A stretch of DNA of 64,000 nucleotides from Polaromonas sp. JS666 (lineage in GTDB: Bacteria > Pseudomonadota > Gammaproteobacteria > Burkholderiales > Burkholderiaceae_C), in assembly GCF_900103405.1 (NCBI RefSeq), contig NZ_FNHX01000003.1, positions 186,001 to 250,000 of the forward strand, given 5' to 3'. Shown piece by piece: positions 7,688 through 16,962 of the stretch; position 1 is the first letter of the stretch; every line of letters begins with the position of its first letter. The translations under genes and the position numbers were made by a program. A model generated the notes under the pieces. It saw only the letters and a program-made list of their open reading frames with translations, did not search any database and had not been told where the DNA came from.

Positions 7688-9624
7688 CAAGCATCACAAG
7701 CCTGCTGGTGGCCAACCGCGGCGAGATTGCCCGCCGCGTCATTCGCACGGCCCATGCCATGGGCATCAACACGGTGGCCGTGTATTCGGATGCCGATGCC
7801 AGCGCCCTGCATGTGCGCGAAGCCGGTATGGCCTGTGCGCTGGGTGGGGACAGCTCGGCCGATACCTATTTGCGGATTGACAAGCTCATTGCCGCGGCGC
7901 AAGCCTGCGGTGCCGACGCGGTGCATCCCGGCTATGGTTTTCTCAGCGAGAACGCGGCCTTTGCCGAAGCGGTGATTGCGGCGGGGTTCACGTGGGTGGG
8001 ACCACCGCCGGCCGCGATACGGCAACTGGGCAGCAAGTCGGCCGCCAAACAGCTGGCACAGGCGCAAGGCGTTCCCTGCCTGCCCGGCTACCAGGGGGCG
8101 GACCAGTCGGACGCGCGTTTTGAGGCCGAGGCCGGTCGCATAGGCTATCCCGTCATGGTCAAGGCCGTGGCGGGCGGCGGCGGGCGCGGCATGCGGCTGG
8201 TAGAGGCCGCCGGGGATTTGCGGGCGGCTTTGCACAGCGCGCGTTCGGAAGCCGCGTCGGCCTTCGGCAGTGAAGAGCTGTTGATCGAAAAGGCCTTGCT
8301 GAACCCCCGCCATGTCGAGGTGCAGGTATTCGCCGACGCGCACGGCCGCTGCATCCACCTGGGTGAGCGCGATTGCTCCGTGCAGCGGCGCCACCAGAAA
8401 CTCATTGAGGAAACGCCAAGCCCCGCCGTCGACGCGGCCCTGCGCGCGCGCATGTGCGGCGCCGCGGTGGCGCTGGCCCAGGCGGCGGCTTATGTGGGCG
8501 CCGGGACGGTGGAGTTTCTGCTTGAAGGCCGTGATTTCTTTTTGATGGAGATGAACACCCGCCTGCAGGTTGAACATCCGGTGACCGAGGCGGTGACAGG
8601 GCTGGACCTGGTCGAATGGCAGTTGCGTGTTGCGCGGGGCGAGGCCTTGCCGCTGGCGCAGGACGAGGTGGCGTTTACCGGCCATGCCATCGAAGTGCGC
8701 CTGTGTGCCGAGGATGAGGACTTCAGGCCGCATGCGGGCACAGTCCAGCGTTTTCGCGAGCCGGGCGGCGTACGCTTTGACCATGCATTGTTTGGCGGCC
8801 TGGTGGTAACCCCGCACTATGACTCCATGCTGGGCAAGCTGGTGGCGCATGCCGCGACGCGCGATGAGGCCGTGGACAAGCTTGTCGCGGCGCTGGGCCG
8901 CACCGAAGTGCTGGGCCTGCCGACTAACCGGGGCTTTCTGGCCCGCTGCCTGGCGCATCCGGTGTTCGGCGCCGGCGATGCCTTGATTCCTTTCCTCGCG
9001 GAGCAGGGCGCCGCTTTGCGCGAGACGTTGCAAAAAGAGCAAACGCAGGCCTTGTTGCCGCTGGGGCTCGCGGCGCTTTTCCCCGAAGTGACCGATTTGC
9101 CATGCCCATTCCCGAAGCCGCTCAGGCTGCGGCATCGCGGCGAGGTGCTGGAGTTGCGCGTGCGGGAGCAGGGCGGGGGACGGTTGGCGCTTGAAGTCGA
9201 TGGACAGGCGCTACACGCGGTGGTCACGCCGGGCGCCGGCGGTGCCACCACGGTTCGTGTGGGCGGCACACAGCAGCGCGCGGCTGCCGTACGCATTCAG
9301 GGCGCCGTAGGACAGGCAGTGAGGCACTGGCATATCCAGGCGGACGGTGTCGACCTGTTTCTGGAAGACGCGAGTTTTGACGCCGCGGCCTCGGGCGGCG
9401 CGGTAGCCTCGCAGGAGCTGCGCGCGCCCTTTAACGGCAAGGTCATCACGGTGCATGCTGCACCCGGCCAGGCCGTGCGGCGCGGCGAGACCCTCTTGGT
9501 GATCGAATCCATGAAACTCGAACATTCGATCAATGCCCCGCATGATGCGGTGCTGGCGGCCGTGATGGTGGAGTCCGGCCAGCAGGCCGCGACGGGCCAG
9601 GTCTTGCTGAGGTTTGAGACATGA
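7684..9624 (+). CDS. Biotin-dependent acyl-CoA carboxylase alpha subunit (biotin carboxylase + BCCP)
   Basis: Protein of 646 residues that carboxylates its own biotin with ATP and bicarbonate. Residues 1-450 form the biotin carboxylase: N-terminal LLVANRGEIARRVIRTA, the ATP-grasp Gly-rich loop KAVAGGGGRGMRL, the ERDCSVQRRHQKL strand and the EMNTRLQVEHPVTE active site. A middle linker leads to a C-terminal biotinyl domain with ESMKLEH, biotinyl lysine K611 (Met-Lys-Leu rather than the common Met-Lys-Met). The reading frame runs open far upstream, but ATG 7684 is the natural start because the protein begins as the family does and overlaps the hydratase stop. It pairs with the beta subunit at 4066. 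Confidence 0.93.
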   Translation: MTSITSLLVANRGEIARRVIRTAHAMGINTVAVYSDADASALHVREAGMACALGGDSSADTYLRIDKLIAAAQACGADAVHPGYGFLSENAAFAEAVIAAGFTWVGPPPAAIRQLGSKSAAKQLAQAQGVPCLPGYQGADQSDARFEAEAGRIGYPVMVKAVAGGGGRGMRLVEAAGDLRAALHSARSEAASAFGSEELLIEKALLNPRHVEVQVFADAHGRCIHLGERDCSVQRRHQKLIEETPSPAVDAALRARMCGAAVALAQAAAYVGAGTVEFLLEGRDFFLMEMNTRLQVEHPVTEAVTGLDLVEWQLRVARGEALPLAQDEVAFTGHAIEVRLCAEDEDFRPHAGTVQRFREPGGVRFDHALFGGLVVTPHYDSMLGKLVAHAATRDEAVDKLVAALGRTEVLGLPTNRGFLARCLAHPVFGAGDALIPFLAEQGAALRETLQKEQTQALLPLGLAALFPEVTDLPCPFPKPLRLRHRGEVLELRVREQGGGRLALEVDGQALHAVVTPGAGGATTVRVGGTQQRAAAVRIQGAVGQAVRHWHIQADGVDLFLEDASFDAAASGGAVASQELRAPFNGKVITVHAAPGQAVRRGETLLVIESMKLEHSINAPHDAVLAAVMVESGQQAATGQVLLRFET

Positions 9625-10796
9625 GCGCGCCTTGCGCCGTCCACGGTGAAGATGACGAGGCTGTCGCCGCCACGGCCGACACCGTGCGGCGCTTTGCAGA
9701 ACGCGAGATCGCGCCGCATGCCACGGCATGGGACGAAGCCGGCGAGTTTCCACGCGCGCTCTATGCGCAAGCCGCCAGCCTGGGATTACTGGGCCTGGGT
9801 TATCCCGAGACGCTGGGCGGCACACCGGCCTCCTGGCGGCTGCGCAATGCAGTCACGCTGGCGCTGTGCCGTTATGGTGGCAGTGGTGGCGTCATGGCCA
9901 GCCTGTTTTCCCACAACATTGCCTTGCCGCCCGTGCTGCGCCATGGCAGCCCGGCGCTGCAGCAGAAAGTCATCACACCCGTGTTGCGCGGCGAAAAAAT
10001 CGCCGCCCTGGCGATTACCGAACCCGGCGGCGGCTCGGATGTGGCCGCACTGCGCACCACGGCGCGGCGGGATGGCGGCGACTATGTGATCGACGGCGAA
10101 AAAGTTTTTATCACCTCGGGCATGCGCGCCGACTTCCTGACCGTGGCCGTGCGCACCGGTGAGGTCAAAGGTCCTGCCGGCATCTCACTGCTGGTGGTGC
10201 CGGGTGATGCGGCGGGCCTGTCGCGCAGCCCTTTGCAAAAAATGGGCTGGTGGTGTTCGGACACGGCGCAGCTGCGTTTTGATAATGTGCGTGTGCCTGC
10301 CCACTACCTGATCGGCGAAGAAGGCGCGGGCTTTCGCATGGTCATGGGCAACTTCAACGGCGAACGCCTGGCGCTGGCCGCGGCCGCGCTGGGTTTTGCC
10401 GAAGCCTGTTATGACGAGGCACTGGACTGGGCGCGCCAGCGCAAGACTTTCGGCGCGGCCCTGGTCGAGCGCCAGGCGGTGCGCCACAAGCTGGTGGACA
10501 TGCAAATGCGCATTGCTTCCACCCGCGCCTGGGCCGACGCGCTGGCGCTGCGCGCCGATGCAGGTGATGAGGTTTCAGGCAACGCCGATTGGGTGGCCCA
10601 GGTCTGCCTCTTGAAGAACCACGCCACACAAACCATGCAGTTTTGCGCCGACCAGGCGGTGCAAATCCTGGGCGGCATGGGTTATATGCGCGGCACCAAA
10701 AGCGAACGCATTTACCGCGAGGTCAAGGTCATGATGATAGGCGGCGGCGCCGAGGACATCATGAAGGACCTCGCTGCACGACAATTAGGACTATGA
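9621..10796 (+). CDS. Second acyl-CoA dehydrogenase of the operon
   Basis: FAD acyl-CoA dehydrogenase of 391 residues, only distantly like the one at 5714. It carries ALAITEPGGGSDVAALRT, KVFITSG, the FGAALVERQAVRHKL helix and a C-terminal VQILGGMGYMRG with IGGGAEDIM near the end, where the acidic residue is expected in this subgroup. It overlaps the carboxylase alpha stop (ATGA at 9621) and the thioesterase start (ATGA at 10793). Two dehydrogenases in one operon suggest two successive oxidation steps or two chain lengths, as in degradation of methyl-branched isoprenoid acids. Confidence 0.9.
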   Translation: MSAPCAVHGEDDEAVAATADTVRRFAEREIAPHATAWDEAGEFPRALYAQAASLGLLGLGYPETLGGTPASWRLRNAVTLALCRYGGSGGVMASLFSHNIALPPVLRHGSPALQQKVITPVLRGEKIAALAITEPGGGSDVAALRTTARRDGGDYVIDGEKVFITSGMRADFLTVAVRTGEVKGPAGISLLVVPGDAAGLSRSPLQKMGWWCSDTAQLRFDNVRVPAHYLIGEEGAGFRMVMGNFNGERLALAAAALGFAEACYDEALDWARQRKTFGAALVERQAVRHKLVDMQMRIASTRAWADALALRADAGDEVSGNADWVAQVCLLKNHATQTMQFCADQAVQILGGMGYMRGTKSERIYREVKVMMIGGGAEDIMKDLAARQLGL

Positions 10797-11284
10797 CCAA
10801 AGCACATCCTGACCCCATCGGCGCGATTGAGTTCGAGCCCGAATTCGTTGCCGGCCTTAAAGACCTGTTTGAGGAAAAAATCGTTTTTAACAAGCTGCTG
10901 GGGCTCAGGATCACCTCGATGACGGCTGAAAGGGTCACGGCCCGCATAGACATGCGCAACGAGCTGATAGGCCACTACGCTCACAATCGCATCCACGGCG
11001 GCGTGATCAGCGCCGGGCTGGACGCCATGGGCGGGCTGGCCGTGATGGCCGCCATAGGCGCGCGCCACATGGACGAGCCGCCGCTGCAGCGCCTACATCG
11101 CTTTACCAAACTGGGCACCATAGACTTGCGCATCGACTATTTGCGGCCGGGGATCAGTGAGTACTTTGAGTTACGGGCCGAGGTGATGCGGCTAGGGTCG
11201 CGCGTCGCAAGCACGCGGATGGAATTTTTGGGCGCTGATGGGAAGTTGTTTTCTACTGGGGCTGGAGCTTATATCGTTTCTTAG
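10793..11284 (+). CDS. Hotdog-fold acyl-CoA thioesterase (YigI/PaaI-like)
   Basis: Protein of 163 residues that probably hydrolyses acyl-CoA thioesters and may recycle CoA when the pathway stalls. The hotdog motif NRIHGGVISAGLDAMGG carries the conserved HGG and the catalytic Asp, followed by LGTIDLRIDYLRPG. It resembles the YigI group of the PaaI thioesterases. ATG 10793 overlaps the preceding stop, placing it last in the operon. Just after its stop a short hairpin AGCCGGG/CCCGGCT (11283-11303) without a U-run may end the transcript or protect the 3' end. Confidence 0.85.
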   Translation: MTKAHPDPIGAIEFEPEFVAGLKDLFEEKIVFNKLLGLRITSMTAERVTARIDMRNELIGHYAHNRIHGGVISAGLDAMGGLAVMAAIGARHMDEPPLQRLHRFTKLGTIDLRIDYLRPGISEYFELRAEVMRLGSRVASTRMEFLGADGKLFSTGAGAYIVS

Positions 11285-11386
11285 CCGGGTCTTGTTCCCG
11301 GCTTGCGCTCTCTCTGCTGAGGGCGGCTACCCCCGGCCAGCTGAACTCAACAAAAAGCGCAAAGGCCGAAGCAAGACCCGGCCAGA

Positions 11387-12769
11387 CTAAGCTGGCCCCT
11401 CAAAACCTAGCGCATTCAAAAACTCCCTCCGCCACCAATGCACATCATGCTCACGAATGTTCTTGAGCAGTTTCTGGTGCCGCGCCTGACGTTCCTCCAG
11501 CGGCATCTGCAGCGCGCGCTGTATGGTGCCGGCCGTGCCGTCAATGTCGTAGGGGTTGACGAGCAGCGCGTCTTCGAGCTGCTCGGCCGCACCCGCGAAG
11601 CGCGAGAGCACCAGCACGCCCGGATCGGCCGGGTCCTGGGCGGCGATGAATTCCTTGGCCACCAGGTTCATGCCGTCGCGCAGCGGCGTGACCAGTGCCA
11701 CCCGCGCCACGCGGTACAGGCCAGGCAGGCGTTTGCGCGCCACGTTGCGGTGGATGTAGCGTATCGGCATCCAGTCGAGTTCACCAAAATTGCCGTTGGT
11801 GGCACCGCACAGGCTTTCAAGTTCCTGCAACAGGTCGGTGTAGGTTCCCATGTCTTCACGGCTGGGCGCGGCGATCTGGATCAGGGTGGCGCTGCGGATG
11901 TTTTCGGGATACTTCGTCAGCAGGGCCTCAAATGCCTTCAGGCGTTGCGGCAGGCCTTTGGAGTAATCGAGCCGCTCCACACCCAGCAGCAGCTTGCGGC
12001 GTGAATACTCCTCTTTCATGCGCTCGTACATGTCGCGTGCGTCCTGCGCATGGGTAAGCGCGGCGAATTCATCCACGTCTATGCCTATCGGGAAGGCGCC
12101 CGCGCGCACGGTGCGGTGAAAGGCCCTGAAGCGGTTGCCATCCAGTGCCACGGCGCCGGCCTCGGCCTGCACGTAGCGCGAGAAGTGCAGCAGGTCGTTC
12201 TCGCTCTGGAAGCCCACCAGGTCGTAGGCGAACAGCGCGCGCATCAGCCATTCATGCTGGGGAATGGCCGCCAGTATCTGCTGCGGCGGCAGCGGGATGT
12301 GCAGGAAAAAACCGATGCGGTTGTTGCAGCCCATGGCGCGCAGCTCGGCGGCCATGGGGATCAGGTGGTAGTCGTGGATCCAGATGATGTCGTCGGGCTT
12401 GAGCAGGGGCATCAGCTTGTGCGCGAACAGCCGGTTCACGCGGCGGTAGGCCTCGATAAAACCCGTGTCGAAACGCGCCAGGTCCAGCCGGTAATGGAAC
12501 ACCGGCCAGAGCACGCCGTTGCTGTAGCCCAGGTAATAGCCCGCATGGTCTTCGGCCGACAGGTCCACCGTGGCGAGCTTGACGTTGCCGGCCTGCTGCA
12601 CATGCAGCTCGCCTTCACCCGGCGCGCCGCCTTCGACGACGTTGCCGCTCCAGCCGAACCAGAGGCCACCGGTGGCATTGAGCGAATCGCCCAGTGCGAC
12701 GGCCAGGCCGCCGGCGGCGGCCTTGCGCGGATCTGCCACGCGATTCGAGACAACAACCAAACGACTCAT
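11387..12769 (-). CDS. otsA: Alpha,alpha-trehalose-phosphate synthase (UDP-forming)
   Basis: GT20 glycosyltransferase of 460 residues making trehalose-6-phosphate from UDP-glucose and glucose-6-phosphate in the cytoplasm. Visible features: VVVSNRV (5-11) with the phosphate-binding Asn/Arg, GGLAVAL loop, Tyr/Trp of YSNGVLWP (82-89), HDYHL (132-136), ERLDYSKG and [13 protein letters not shown] for nucleotide-sugar binding. Length matches E. coli OtsA (474 aa). It is the last gene of a minus-strand group otsB, GH15, otsA, separated from GH15 by 115 bp that contain a dispersed repeat. The product is dephosphorylated by OtsB (14741-15574). Confidence 0.95.
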   Translation of the reverse strand: MSRLVVVSNRVADPRKAAAGGLAVALGDSLNATGGLWFGWSGNVVEGGAPGEGELHVQQAGNVKLATVDLSAEDHAGYYLGYSNGVLWPVFHYRLDLARFDTGFIEAYRRVNRLFAHKLMPLLKPDDIIWIHDYHLIPMAAELRAMGCNNRIGFFLHIPLPPQQILAAIPQHEWLMRALFAYDLVGFQSENDLLHFSRYVQAEAGAVALDGNRFRAFHRTVRAGAFPIGIDVDEFAALTHAQDARDMYERMKEEYSRRKLLLGVERLDYSKGLPQRLKAFEALLTKYPENIRSATLIQIAAPSREDMGTYTDLLQELESLCGATNGNFGELDWMPIRYIHRNVARKRLPGLYRVARVALVTPLRDGMNLVAKEFIAAQDPADPGVLVLSRFAGAAEQLEDALLVNPYDIDGTAGTIQRALQMPLEERQARHQKLLKNIREHDVHWWRREFLNALGFEGPA

Positions 12770-12780
12770 GACAAATAGCC

Positions 12781-12890
12781 CTCAGCACCAGCAGGGGCCG
12801 CGGAACCGGCTTTGCCGGGCCGCAGGCGCCAGCCCCCTGCAAGGGGGGGAGGTGCTACACGAAGTGAGCATCCGGCGGGGGTGTTCATAC
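12781..12890 (-). repeat. Dispersed intergenic repeat, copy A
   Basis: Non-coding spacer between the GH15 and otsA genes. Bases 12799-12827 are the exact reverse complement of 27163-27191 in the livH-livM spacer (29 bp identical). The core contains the small hairpin CCGGC-AAA-GCCGG; next to it is a C5/G5 hairpin (CCCCCT...AGGGGG near 12836-12851), also present beside the other copy (CCCCCTCAGGGGG). The combination is the REP-like palindromic element style seen between genes in Comamonadaceae genomes. It may stabilise or attenuate the otsB-GH15-otsA transcript. Confidence 0.7.
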
Positions 12891-14744
12891 CTGGGATTCC
12901 CAGGGGGTTGAGAGCCTTACGGCAGCATTGATGATCCCCACCATGGAATAAGTCTGCGGAAAATTGCCCCACATCTCGCCGGTCAGGGGATGGGTGTCTT
13001 CCGACAGCAGGCCCACATGGTTGCGCGCGGCCAGCATGGTGTTGAAGATTTCGCGGGCCTGCTCCTTGCGGCCTATGCGGGCCAGCGCGTCTATGCGCCA
13101 GAAGGTGCAGATGTTGAAGGCGGTCTCGGGTTTGCCGAAATCGTCGGGTGCCTCGTAGCGGCGCATATAAGGGCCGTCGCACAAATGGGTTTCCAGCGCG
13201 TCCACCGTGGCGATGAAGCGCGGGTCCTTGGGGTCGATAAAACCGACCTCGATCATCAGCAGCACGCTGGCGTCCAGGTCGCGCCCGCCGAAGCTTTCGG
13301 CAAAGGACTGGCGCTCCTCGCTCCAGGCCTCGCGCAGTATGTGTTCCTGCATGACGGAGGCATGGCCCTGCCAGTAGGCGGCGCGCTCCGGCTGCTTGAG
13401 CACCAGCGCGATCTTGGCCAGCCGGTCGCAAGCAGCCCAGCACATCAGGGCCGACGAAGTGTGGATGCGCGCGCGCGTGCGCAGCTCCCACATGCCGGCG
13501 TCGGGCTTGTCGTAGTTGCGCACGGCCTGCTCGCCGACGTCCTCCAGCCGCTTGAACTCGGCAAGGCCCGCGCGGTGCAGCAGGCGGTGGTCGTGAAAGG
13601 ACTGGGCCGCGCCCAGCACCACATTGCCGTAGACGTCGTGCTGGAAGTGCTCCTGCGCCTGGTTGCCGACGCGCACCGGGCCCATGCCTCGGTAGCCGCC
13701 CAGGTGCACCATGATGGATTCGGGCAGCTCGCGCTCCAGGCCTATGCCGTAGAGCGGCTGGATATGCCCGCCCTTGGACTGCACCACCACGTTGCTGAGC
13801 CAGCGCAGGTAGTCCTCCATGGTGCCGACTTCCGAGAGGCTGTTGAGCGCGCGCACCACAAAAAAGGCGTCGCGCAGCCAGCAGTAGCGGTAGTCCCAGT
13901 TGCGCTGGCTGCCGGGCGCCTCGGGAATGCTGGTGGTCATGGCGGCGACGATGGCGCCCGTGTCCTCAAACAGCGAAAGCTTGAGCGTGATGGCCGCGCG
14001 TATCACGGCCTCCTGCCACTCCAACGGAATGTGCAGGCGCTGGCTCCACTTCTTCCAGTAGGAGATGGTCTCCTGCTCAAACAGGCGCGCGGTGTCGGCA
14101 ATGCCGTCGGTCAGCGATTCGTCGGCGCCCAGCAGGAAATTGTGCTCACGCGTCAGCACAAAAGGCTGTTTTGACAGCAGGTGGGAAAGCGAGGCGTCGG
14201 TGTTCAGGCGCAGCGTGAGTTCGTCGCCCACGTAGCGCAGGTGGTTGCTGCCCTGGGTGACCAGTGGCTTGCGCCGGCCCCAGTCGAAGCGGATGTCCAG
14301 CGCCACGCGTATGCGCGGCGCGCCGTGGATGGGCTTGACCCGGCGCACCAGCGTCATGGGCCTGAAAAAGCGCGAGCGGCTGAAAAACCGCGGCGCGAAG
14401 TCAGTGATCTCTATGCCCTGGCCGCGCTTGTCGAAGAGCTGGGTGCGCAGCACGGCGGTATTGGGCTCATACCACTGCCTGGCTTCGGCGAAGTCCTCGA
14501 TCTCGATGGCGAAGGCGCTGGACTGCGAATCCTGGATGCCGGGCATGGTGGTTTCGCCTTGCTCCGGCTGGGGCTCGAGCAGCGCGTTGAAGACCGGGTC
14601 GCTGTCAAAGCGCGGCAGGCAGCACCAGACGATGCGCCCGCGCGCGTCGATCAGGGCGCTGAAGCCGCAGTTGCCGATCACACCCATGGCCAGGGACGGC
14701 TTGGCGGGCGACGTGAAATGCAGGGAGTCGGCGGCGACGTTCAT
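12885..14744 (-). CDS. Glycoside hydrolase family 15 protein (glucoamylase/trehalase-like)
   Basis: Protein of 619 residues with an N-terminal beta-rich domain (MGVIGNCGFSALIDARG at about 20-36, typical of bacterial GH15) and an (alpha/alpha)6 catalytic domain. The signature RNWDYRYCWLRDAFF lies at about 281-295. No signal peptide is seen, so it should act in the cytoplasm. It sits between otsB and otsA and overlaps otsB by 4 bp (ATGA at 14741-14744). In mycobacteria and other bacteria some GH15 proteins are trehalases, so a trehalase or glucan-trimming role in trehalose turnover is likely; glucoamylase activity remains possible. Confidence 0.9.
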   Translation of the reverse strand: MNVAADSLHFTSPAKPSLAMGVIGNCGFSALIDARGRIVWCCLPRFDSDPVFNALLEPQPEQGETTMPGIQDSQSSAFAIEIEDFAEARQWYEPNTAVLRTQLFDKRGQGIEITDFAPRFFSRSRFFRPMTLVRRVKPIHGAPRIRVALDIRFDWGRRKPLVTQGSNHLRYVGDELTLRLNTDASLSHLLSKQPFVLTREHNFLLGADESLTDGIADTARLFEQETISYWKKWSQRLHIPLEWQEAVIRAAITLKLSLFEDTGAIVAAMTTSIPEAPGSQRNWDYRYCWLRDAFFVVRALNSLSEVGTMEDYLRWLSNVVVQSKGGHIQPLYGIGLERELPESIMVHLGGYRGMGPVRVGNQAQEHFQHDVYGNVVLGAAQSFHDHRLLHRAGLAEFKRLEDVGEQAVRNYDKPDAGMWELRTRARIHTSSALMCWAACDRLAKIALVLKQPERAAYWQGHASVMQEHILREAWSEERQSFAESFGGRDLDASVLLMIEVGFIDPKDPRFIATVDALETHLCDGPYMRRYEAPDDFGKPETAFNICTFWRIDALARIGRKEQAREIFNTMLAARNHVGLLSEDTHPLTGEMWGNFPQTYSMVGIINAAVRLSTPWESQV

Positions 14745-15574
14745 GGGCGGCCTCCTGGCGCGGCGGCCGGCGCCTCATCAGTCTCCCGCGACATGCCGCC
14801 AAAGGCCGCGTGCAGCCATTCGCGCAGCGCGTCGGGCGATGCGCAGCGGTGGCGCGCCACGGTCGCGCCTTCGCCGACCTTGATGCCTTCACCGCCCAGT
14901 GACTGCACGGCGGCAAAGCCGGCTTCGTCGGTGGTGTCGTCGCCGGCGAACAGCGGCAGGCGGCCCGCAAACGGGGGCTCGCGCATGAAGGCCTTGATTG
15001 CCGATCCCTTGCTGACATTCGCTGGTTTGACTTCAAACACATACTTGCCGCACAGCAATTCGACGCCGGGTGTGCGGTCGGCGGCTTGCTGCATGACCCG
15101 CAGGCACAGCGACTCCAGTTCGGGCGCATGGCGGTAGTGCAGGGCGACGGCAGCCTGCTTGATTTCAATGCGCAGTCCGTCATGGTGAGCTGCGAACTCG
15201 GCGGTGCTGCGCGCGAGCTCGCTCAAGTCAGGTTCCGCGAGGCTGACCACCCGGCCTTGTATGTCGCGGCGCTGCGCGCCGTGCTCGCTGGCCAGGGGTA
15301 GCTGCAAGGGCGCAAGAAAGTCGTCCAGGTCGGCGAGCCTGCGGCCCGACACGATCGCCAGGGCGCCGCCCAGCTGGCCCGACAGTCGGAGCAGGGCCGG
15401 GATCACGCCCGAGACCAACTGGACCGCGTCGGGTTCGGGTGCCAGGTCGGCCAGTGTTCCGTCAAAGTCCAGGAAGAGGGCGGTCCGCGCGCCTATGGCC
15501 GGCAGCTGCCCGGAAAGTGCCGAACGCGATGAAGGCAGGGCCGGCGATGGGGAAGGTGATAACTGCATCGCCAT
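14741..15574 (-). CDS. otsB: Trehalose-6-phosphate phosphatase
   Basis: HAD-superfamily phosphatase of 277 residues that converts trehalose-6-phosphate to trehalose. The nucleophile motif is LDFDGTLADL with D36 and D38; a SGR motif and the late acidic motif GDDTTDEAGF complete the HAD active site. It is the first gene of the trehalose operon (otsB, GH15, otsA). ATG 15574 gives M-A-M; a second ATG 6 bp later is equally possible. The order, with phosphatase before synthase and GH15 in between, differs from the E. coli otsBA pair. Confidence 0.94.
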   Translation of the reverse strand: MAMQLSPSPSPALPSSRSALSGQLPAIGARTALFLDFDGTLADLAPEPDAVQLVSGVIPALLRLSGQLGGALAIVSGRRLADLDDFLAPLQLPLASEHGAQRRDIQGRVVSLAEPDLSELARSTAEFAAHHDGLRIEIKQAAVALHYRHAPELESLCLRVMQQAADRTPGVELLCGKYVFEVKPANVSKGSAIKAFMREPPFAGRLPLFAGDDTTDEAGFAAVQSLGGEGIKVGEGATVARHRCASPDALREWLHAAFGGMSRETDEAPAAAPGGRP

Positions 15575-15623
15575 TCACCTTAGCAGGCCCCCTGTCAAAG
15601 CGCTGTAGGCCGGCTTCGCTTTT

Positions 15624-16919
15624 TCAGGTTCCGGGGGGCGATGGCTGCTGCGTCGCGGTGCCGGCCAGGCTGTCCTGCACCGCTTTGACGCGCGCCTGGT
15701 GGATCACGTCGCCGATCTGCTTGCCGCCGCGTCCCGCTGCCTGCGCCTGGAGTGCCAACGGCTGCGTTTGTACCGCCTGGGCCGCGGCCAGGGCCGCCAG
15801 CAGGCGCGGGCGCTGCGGGTAGGGCGAATCGTGCAGGCCCAGTCGGCCGCGCGCGTCGCATTCGCAGGCCAGCAGGATGTCGGCAAAGCGCTGGGGCTTG
15901 CGAAATGCATCGCAGCGCTCCAGCAGCCGCACCAGGGCCGCGGCGCCCAGGCTTTCGCTGCGGTGCACATTGCCGTGCTCGCGCGCCACCACGTCGGCGA
16001 TCTCGCGGCAGTCCACCGGCACGCGCAGGCGCTCGCACACCTCCTTCAACAGGCGTGCGCTGCGTTCTTCGTGGCCGATGTGGCGCGGCAAGGCCTCGGC
16101 CGGTGTCGTGCCCTTGCCCAGGTCGTGGCACAGGCAGGCAAAGCGCGCGGCCAGGGGCGCCTTGAGCTGCGCCGACATGTCCAGCACCATCATCAGGTGG
16201 ATGCCGGTGTCGACCTCGGGATGGTGGGCGGCGGGCTGGGGCACACCCCAGAGGCGCGCCACCTCGGGCAGCAGCTTGTCCAGCGCGCCGCTGTCACGCA
16301 GCACCTCGAACAGGCGCGAGGGCTTGTCCTCCATCAGCCCGCGCGCGAGCTCCTGCCACACGCGTTCGGGCACCAGCGCATCGACCTCGCCCTCGGCCAC
16401 CATGTCCCGCATCAGCACCAGGGTCTCGGGTGCCACCGAAAAGCCGGAAAAACGGGCGGCAAAGCGGGCCAGCCGCAAAATGCGCACCGGGTCTTCGCGG
16501 AAGGCATCGGTGACATGGCGCAGGATTTTGGCCTGGAGGTCTTTTTGCCCGCCGAAGGGGTCTATCAGCGCGGCAAAGTCGGGCTCGAAGCGGCCGGGCG
16601 CGCTGTCGCCGCGGGCTGGGGCCGCGATGGCATTGATGGTCAGGTCGCGCCGCGCCAGGTCCTGCTCCAGCGTCACGTCGGGATCGGCATGCACCGCAAA
16701 GCCGCGGTAGCCGCGCGCCGTCTTGCGCTCGGTGCGGGCCAGCGCGTACTCCTCGCGGGTCTCGGGGTGCAGGAAGACAGGGAAGTCCTTGCCCACGGGC
16801 AGGTAGCCCTGGGCCGCCAGTTCCTCGGGTGTGGCGCCCACGACCACCCAGTCGTGGTCCTGCACGGGCAAGCCCAGCAAGGCATCGCGCACCGCGCCAC
16901 CGACCATGAATATTTCCAT
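15624..16919 (-). CDS. cca: Multifunctional CCA tRNA nucleotidyltransferase
   Basis: Enzyme of 431 residues that adds or repairs the 3' CCA of tRNAs. N-terminal nucleotidyltransferase motif GGAVRD (7-12) and catalytic DHD (D21, D23) are intact, followed by RRDLTINAIA and the REDPVRILRLARF neck. A C-terminal HD phosphohydrolase domain (CHDLGKG, H265-D266) marks the E. coli-like multifunctional form with phosphatase/phosphodiesterase activity. ATG 16919 is used in preference to a TTG 3 bp upstream. Stand-alone transcription from the spacer downstream of the 16963-17014 hairpin is likely. Confidence 0.95.
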   Translation of the reverse strand: MEIFMVGGAVRDALLGLPVQDHDWVVVGATPEELAAQGYLPVGKDFPVFLHPETREEYALARTERKTARGYRGFAVHADPDVTLEQDLARRDLTINAIAAPARGDSAPGRFEPDFAALIDPFGGQKDLQAKILRHVTDAFREDPVRILRLARFAARFSGFSVAPETLVLMRDMVAEGEVDALVPERVWQELARGLMEDKPSRLFEVLRDSGALDKLLPEVARLWGVPQPAAHHPEVDTGIHLMMVLDMSAQLKAPLAARFACLCHDLGKGTTPAEALPRHIGHEERSARLLKEVCERLRVPVDCREIADVVAREHGNVHRSESLGAAALVRLLERCDAFRKPQRFADILLACECDARGRLGLHDSPYPQRPRLLAALAAAQAVQTQPLALQAQAAGRGGKQIGDVIHQARVKAVQDSLAGTATQQPSPPGT

Positions 16920-16962
16920 CAAGCCAGTTTAGCGGCTAGTGGCCCGATCGAAGCCGGCCCTT

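Noticed and set aside
2463..11284. Leucine (liu) degradation operon
   Set aside because: No HMG-CoA lyase, an SDR in the first position, and beta-subunit motifs closer to AtuC than to MccB; kept as an alternative only.
11284..11382. Inverted repeat GCCGGGTCTTG/CAAGACCCGGC around the end of the CoA operon
   Set aside because: Arms are 77 bp apart; too far for a terminator, probably chance or part of a longer RNA fold. Noted but not called.
12990..14174. Plus-strand frame opposite the GH15 gene
   Set aside because: Antisense shadow; the minus strand has complete GH15 signatures.
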